Below the pieces are notes generated by a model. It was not told the origin of the DNA. It searched no databases and saw only the letters and a list, made by a program, of their open reading frames with translations. Made by a program: the position numbers and the translations under genes. Positions 56,123-64,000 of a DNA stretch of 64,000 nucleotides are shown piece after piece. The DNA is from Amoebidium appalachense (lineage: Eukaryota > Ichthyosporea), in contig CAVNZM010000002.1 of the NCBI GenBank assembly GCA_963693365.1, forward strand, positions 15,810,001 to 15,874,000, in the 5' to 3' direction. Every line of letters begins with the position of its first letter. Positions within the stretch are counted from its first letter, which is position 1.

Positions 56123-56724
56123 GGGGGGAGGGCTCGTGTGTGCGTGTGTGTGTGTGTGTGGGGGGTAACTTTCAATTGGAACCAAAGGCTCATGAATACC
56201 CCATTCCTCGATCTGGGTAGGTGCCACTAGTTGCATTGCATGTATTGATTTGAGTCTTTGCAGATCACAAAGGAGGGTCTGTTTGTGGAGCAGCTGGAGA
56301 CCGACCCAGCCAAGTATCTACCCGAGATCCCTGCAGCCCCTGCCGGCACCACGGCTGATGTGGTGCCAATCGACCTTAATCGGCCCATGAAGGAGATCCT
56401 GGCCACCCTGTCCAAGTACCCCGTCAGGACGCGCCTGACCCTCACAGGCACCATCATTGTGGGCCGTGACATTGCCCACGCCAAGTGGAAGGAGCGCCTT
56501 GATCGTGGTAGGTGGCTGCTTGCTGCTTGGCTGGAACGGGGGGCTGTAATTGTTATATGCGTGTGAGGGTTTTGGCAGGGTACTGGGAGAGATTATTTCC
56601 GGGATTGTGTGCGTGTTGTGTGGTAGGGCTCAAAGGGAACTGAGGTTATGGTGAGCTGTAGCAGAGGCAAGGTGTTTCTGGGACGTGTCTGTGTGTGTTT
56701 TCCCCGGTAGTGGTTTTTTTTTTG

Positions 56725-56769
<45 letters not shown>

Positions 56770-57788
56770 GAAGGCTCACTGCACTGTGAGGAGTGGTTGG
56801 TGAATGGGTTAGAGGCGCTATGGGTGTATGCGTGTGTACATGTTCCGGGTTAGGTGTCGTTTTTTTTTTTTTTTTTTTTTTTTGGGGGGGGGGGTTGGGG
56901 GGGTTGGAAGGCGAGATGTGGAGATGATGGAAGCAGGACTTACACAACAGCATGCTGACTGCTTCTTGTTCAGGCGAGGGTCTGCCTCAGTACATCAAGG
57001 ACCACCCGATCTACTATGCCGGCCCAGCCAAGACCCCCAAGGGCATGCCCAGCGGCTCCTTTGGCCCCACCACTGCCGGCCGCATGGACTCCTATGTGGG
57101 TCTGTTCCAGTCCCACGGTGGCTCCCTCATCACCCTCGCAAAGGGCAACCGCAGGTGTGTATAATTACCCCTCTCCCCCCCCCCCCCATCCCCCCCCTCT
57201 CCCCCCTCCCTCCCCTCGGTACACTCACCTCCACCCACCCTTTGGAGAGAAGGTTGGTGGTGTTTCTCAAGCAACAAGCAAAGACATTATACATGCAAAA
57301 AGGGTGGTTTTCCAGACCATTTTTTCCTTGTCAATCGTTAGTCAAACGGCCTTGTATTTGTCGCCATCCCCACTCACCGACCCTCTGTTGCAGTGCGGAT
57401 GTGACCAATGCCTGCAAGCAGAATGGTGGCTTCTATCTGGGCTCCATCGGTGGTCCGGCTGCTGCCCTTGCAAAGGACGCAATCAAGAAGGTACTGCATT
57501 CAAACCCTCCCCCCCCCCCCCCCAAAAAAAAAAAATAAAAAAATAAATAAATAAAATAAAAATACCCACCCTTCCACCCTTTCTATTCCTTCCAAAGCTG
57601 GGGACATACACCTCCCATTCCTGCTTACCATTCCTCTTTCGTTTGCTTGAAGTTTACAGATATGGTCTTACGGGCAGGCATTGTCTTTAGAGCCCCTCTC
57701 GCGAAAGCGTGAATATCTCCCCCCCCCCCCCCCTCTCCCCCCCAACCACCACCACCACACAACACACAACACACACACACACACACAT

Positions 57789-57845
<57 letters not shown>

Positions 57846-58151
57846 ACTCTTTCCTCCTCCTCTCTTGACAGCCCCTTCTTTCTTTCTGTTATCCCCTCTC
57901 CACCTTGAAAGCAACAAGCCAACCGCATCCAAACTAATCAACTGCCCCCTTAGGTCGAGCTGATCGAGTACCCCGAACTTGGTATGGAGGCTGTGTACAA
58001 GATCGAGGTAGTTGACTTCCCGGCCTTCATTGTGGTGGACGACAAGGGCAACGATCTGTATGCTGAGCTGCTCAATGACACCCCTGCACCCCCCACGGCA
58101 TGTGCTACGTGCCCCTCAAAGGAGGCCTGTGCTGCACTCGGCAAGCACTGA
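53320..58151 (+). CDS. Class I (iron-sulfur) fumarate hydratase
   Basis: Nine exons: 53320-53448, 53661-53855, 54159-54490, 54973-55118, 55539-55723, 56264-56507, 56974-57154, 57394-57490, 57954-58151 (TGA), giving 568 aa. The enzyme interconverts fumarate and malate with a [4Fe-4S] cluster. The three cluster cysteines are visible: C107 (CQDTGTA), C226 (SACPPYH) and C312 (GASCPVG). Other family blocks are [41 protein letters not shown] and GVSCSADRQ. The C-terminal beta domain has [33 protein letters not shown] and [14 protein letters not shown]. The N-terminus lacks an obvious mitochondrial targeting peptide, so it is probably cytosolic. It is of the FumA/FumB type, unlike the class II enzyme of animal mitochondria. 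Oddities: intron 2 has a GC donor (CAG|GCAAGT, 53856), and RLTRHGAS replaces the usual RLPRHGAS. Confidence 0.97.
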
Positions 58152-59113
58152 TGACGCAAGGAGGCATGTTTGGTGTGTTGCTAGATGAAACCGGGTAGGG
58201 GGCTGTGTGGGATACGCACGTAGTTACTGGGGTAGAGCTAGCAGGCTATGCATGTGCTGGTGTTCAGTCTATGTGCTAGCCTAGGACTAATTCTGTAATA
58301 GTGGAGATACAAGAGATAATGCGCCTCGTACCTGTTTGTGTGCTTACAGGTATCGTACGGCAGCAAAAAATCAACATAATCAAGGTAAAAGAAAAAAACT
58401 AGACGGGAACGGGGATCAGGTTTAGTTGTGCAGGCTTTGAGCCTGCAAGCGTGTATGCGCACATGTCTCCGTTTCCTTGTTTTTTAGCGGCACTTTGTAC
58501 TTATCACTAGGTGCTGCCAAGTATCTTTAGTGCCCATATATACGGCCCGTTATTTTCTTTATCAATTTTATAACCAGAAATAAAAACTACAACATTTTTT
58601 TACCCGTGCACCACGGTGACCACCGCCACCACCCACCCGCCGTTGGCTAAACAAAAAGCCTCGGAAACTTTCGCGACACGCCGGAACAACCACCCATGCA
58701 CACCAGCTAAGGTAGCTCTTATATCCGAGGGAGAAAAATGAAAGCAGAGTCGCAATCGACGGCTGCAGCCAATACCTGGGTCAGCCTAAGAGATGTGCAA
58801 GCATATGCGCGAATTTTGCCATAATGATGTATGTGCATGCAATCGCACCCGTAAAAAAAAAGGTTTTTATAAAACAAACAAAAGAGTAGGAATAATATGC
58901 GCATACACTAAGTCTTGCGATGCATGTCACATTTTGTTTACCCAGCCTTAACTACCTGCACATGCCCGAGTCCCCTCCCCCCCGTGCACCTCCCCCCCCC
59001 TCTCCCCGGAGCTTTGGCCACCACCTTTCCAACCCTCCCCCCGCCTCAACACGTACACACACACATACACACACACACACACACACACAAACACACACCA
59101 CCATGCTGCCCCC

Positions 59114-59144
<31 letters not shown>

Positions 59145-59225
59145 ACCACCACCACCACCACCACCGACGACGACGACCACCACCACCACACACACACACA
59201 CATACTCCACACCAAACCTCAGTCA

Positions 59226-59233
59226 TGACGTCA
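59226..59233. promoter_or_regulatory. TGACGTCA (CRE/UPRE-like) palindrome upstream of HRD1
   Basis: Perfect octamer 442 nt before the HRD1 ATG. HRD1 is an ER-stress gene in yeast and animals, where bZIP factors bind TGACGT-type sites, so the match is suggestive only. Confidence 0.35.
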
Positions 59234-59362
59234 ACGTATGTGGGACCCCCAAGTTCAGGACAGGATTTGCGATCGAATCTTGAATAATCGGGCAAGATCG
59301 ATCCTAAGGTGCTTACTGCTGGCTGCTGCCTGATGCCCGGAGACGCCTCGAGCTCAGCTGCC

Positions 59363-59387
59363 CGTGAGCTCACGCGGTATATACCGC
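59363..59387. promoter_or_regulatory. Two adjoining perfect palindromes upstream of HRD1
   Basis: CGTGAGCTCACG (59363-59374) and GCGGTATATACCGC (59374-59387) share one base; both are perfect. The second has a TATATA centre and could be a TATA element or a dimer-binding site, about 288 nt before the ATG. Confidence 0.4.
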
Positions 59388-59674
59388 TGCAAGTTTGTAG
59401 CTTTGAGTGCTCTTTTTTTTTTTTTTTAACAGCACCCAACACAGTATACGGCGAGGGCACATTAGTTAGCTCGTGTGCACCTCACGGTGTGGAAAACAGT
59501 GGCTGTGTGCCGCTGCAGGAGTGTGCATGGTTGACTTACGAACCTTGTGTGACTGGCACCAATCCGTTGACACCACACGTATGAGAAGCTTTACATCTGT
59601 TGCATCTACTGCATGCCAGTTTCTGAGCCCTTGTTCGCGTGTTTCCCCACCCCACCTCTCCCTTTGCCGGCACC

Positions 59675-64000
<4,326 letters not shown>

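Larger units (their letters stand above)
58152..59674. other. Intergenic region, fumarase 3' flank and HRD1 promoter
   Basis: AATAAA at 58579-58584 is a possible fumarase poly(A) signal. 58900-59215 holds C-runs, (CA)n and (CCA)n. HRD1-proximal features are TGACGTCA (59226-59233) and two adjoining palindromes (59363-59387). A 91-codon frame at 59309-59584 crosses these features and has no recognisable domain. Confidence 0.6.

Noticed and set aside
59309-59584. 91-codon Cys-containing frame upstream of HRD1
   Set aside because: It spans promoter palindromes and a T-run, has no recognisable domain, and does not splice in frame to HRD1.

Overview
This is a nuclear DNA window from an intron-rich, repeat-dense eukaryotic microbe. 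I cannot place the lineage. The genes use the standard code (TAA, TAG and TGA all end reading frames) and C/G-ending codons. They are cut into many short exons by introns of up to about 2 kb. The set looks like a protist or holozoan-grade microbe: a chitin synthase, a class I (Fe-S) fumarase, protein phosphatase 1, cytosolic threonyl-tRNA synthetase, a HRD1-type ER ubiquitin ligase, a GPATCH4-like nucleolar protein and a glycerol-kinase-like FGGY kinase. The bulk of the bases is simple sequence: (GT/CA)n, (GA)n, G/C homopolymers up to 52 nt, T-G and C-A compound runs, and several minisatellites. Most long open frames across it (Cys-Val, His-Thr, Gly, Pro or Arg-Glu repeats) are artefacts.

Layout. 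1-1188 (-): 5' part of a glycerol-kinase-like gene. 1189-4965: divergent intergenic region. 4966-13605 (+): PP1 catalytic subunit, 6 exons. 13606-15335: convergent intergenic region with CA/C repeats. 15336-18283 (-): GPATCH4-like, 5 exons. 18284-20033: gene-poor, with a very long G-run. 20034-20447 (-): small intronless membrane protein. 20448-29712: about 9.3 kb with no supported gene, holding a 20-copy 41-bp minisatellite. 29713-36093 (-): chitin synthase, 5 exons, with a claudin-like four-TM C-terminal module. 36094-39334: divergent promoter region. 39335-51430 (+): threonyl-tRNA synthetase, 18 exons. 51431-53319: intergenic. 53320-58151 (+): class I fumarase, 9 exons. 58152-59674: intergenic. 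59675-64000 (+): HRD1/synoviolin N-terminal part, running off the window.

The genes do not form a pathway and look like an ordinary stretch of housekeeping genes. All exon joins below were made by hand from frame continuity, splice dinucleotides and family knowledge. They close in frame with GT-AG introns except for three anomalies: a GC-AG intron in the fumarase, a one-base conflict at the PP1 exon 2 donor, and a one-base frameshift in a T7 run of the chitin synthase.

Most interesting points: (1) the chitin synthase continues into a four-TM module with claudin/PMP22-like features; (2) the glycerol-kinase-like protein lacks two glycerol-contacting residues; (3) a dispersed intronic element has two copies identical over 186 nt in different genes and ends in a C-then-A tail, and C-then-A (or T-then-G) compound runs recur with one polarity; (4) many 5' splice sites sit inside (GT)n and some acceptors in (CA)n or C-tracts; (5) three unrelated tandem arrays share a CACGTGCA-type palindromic core.
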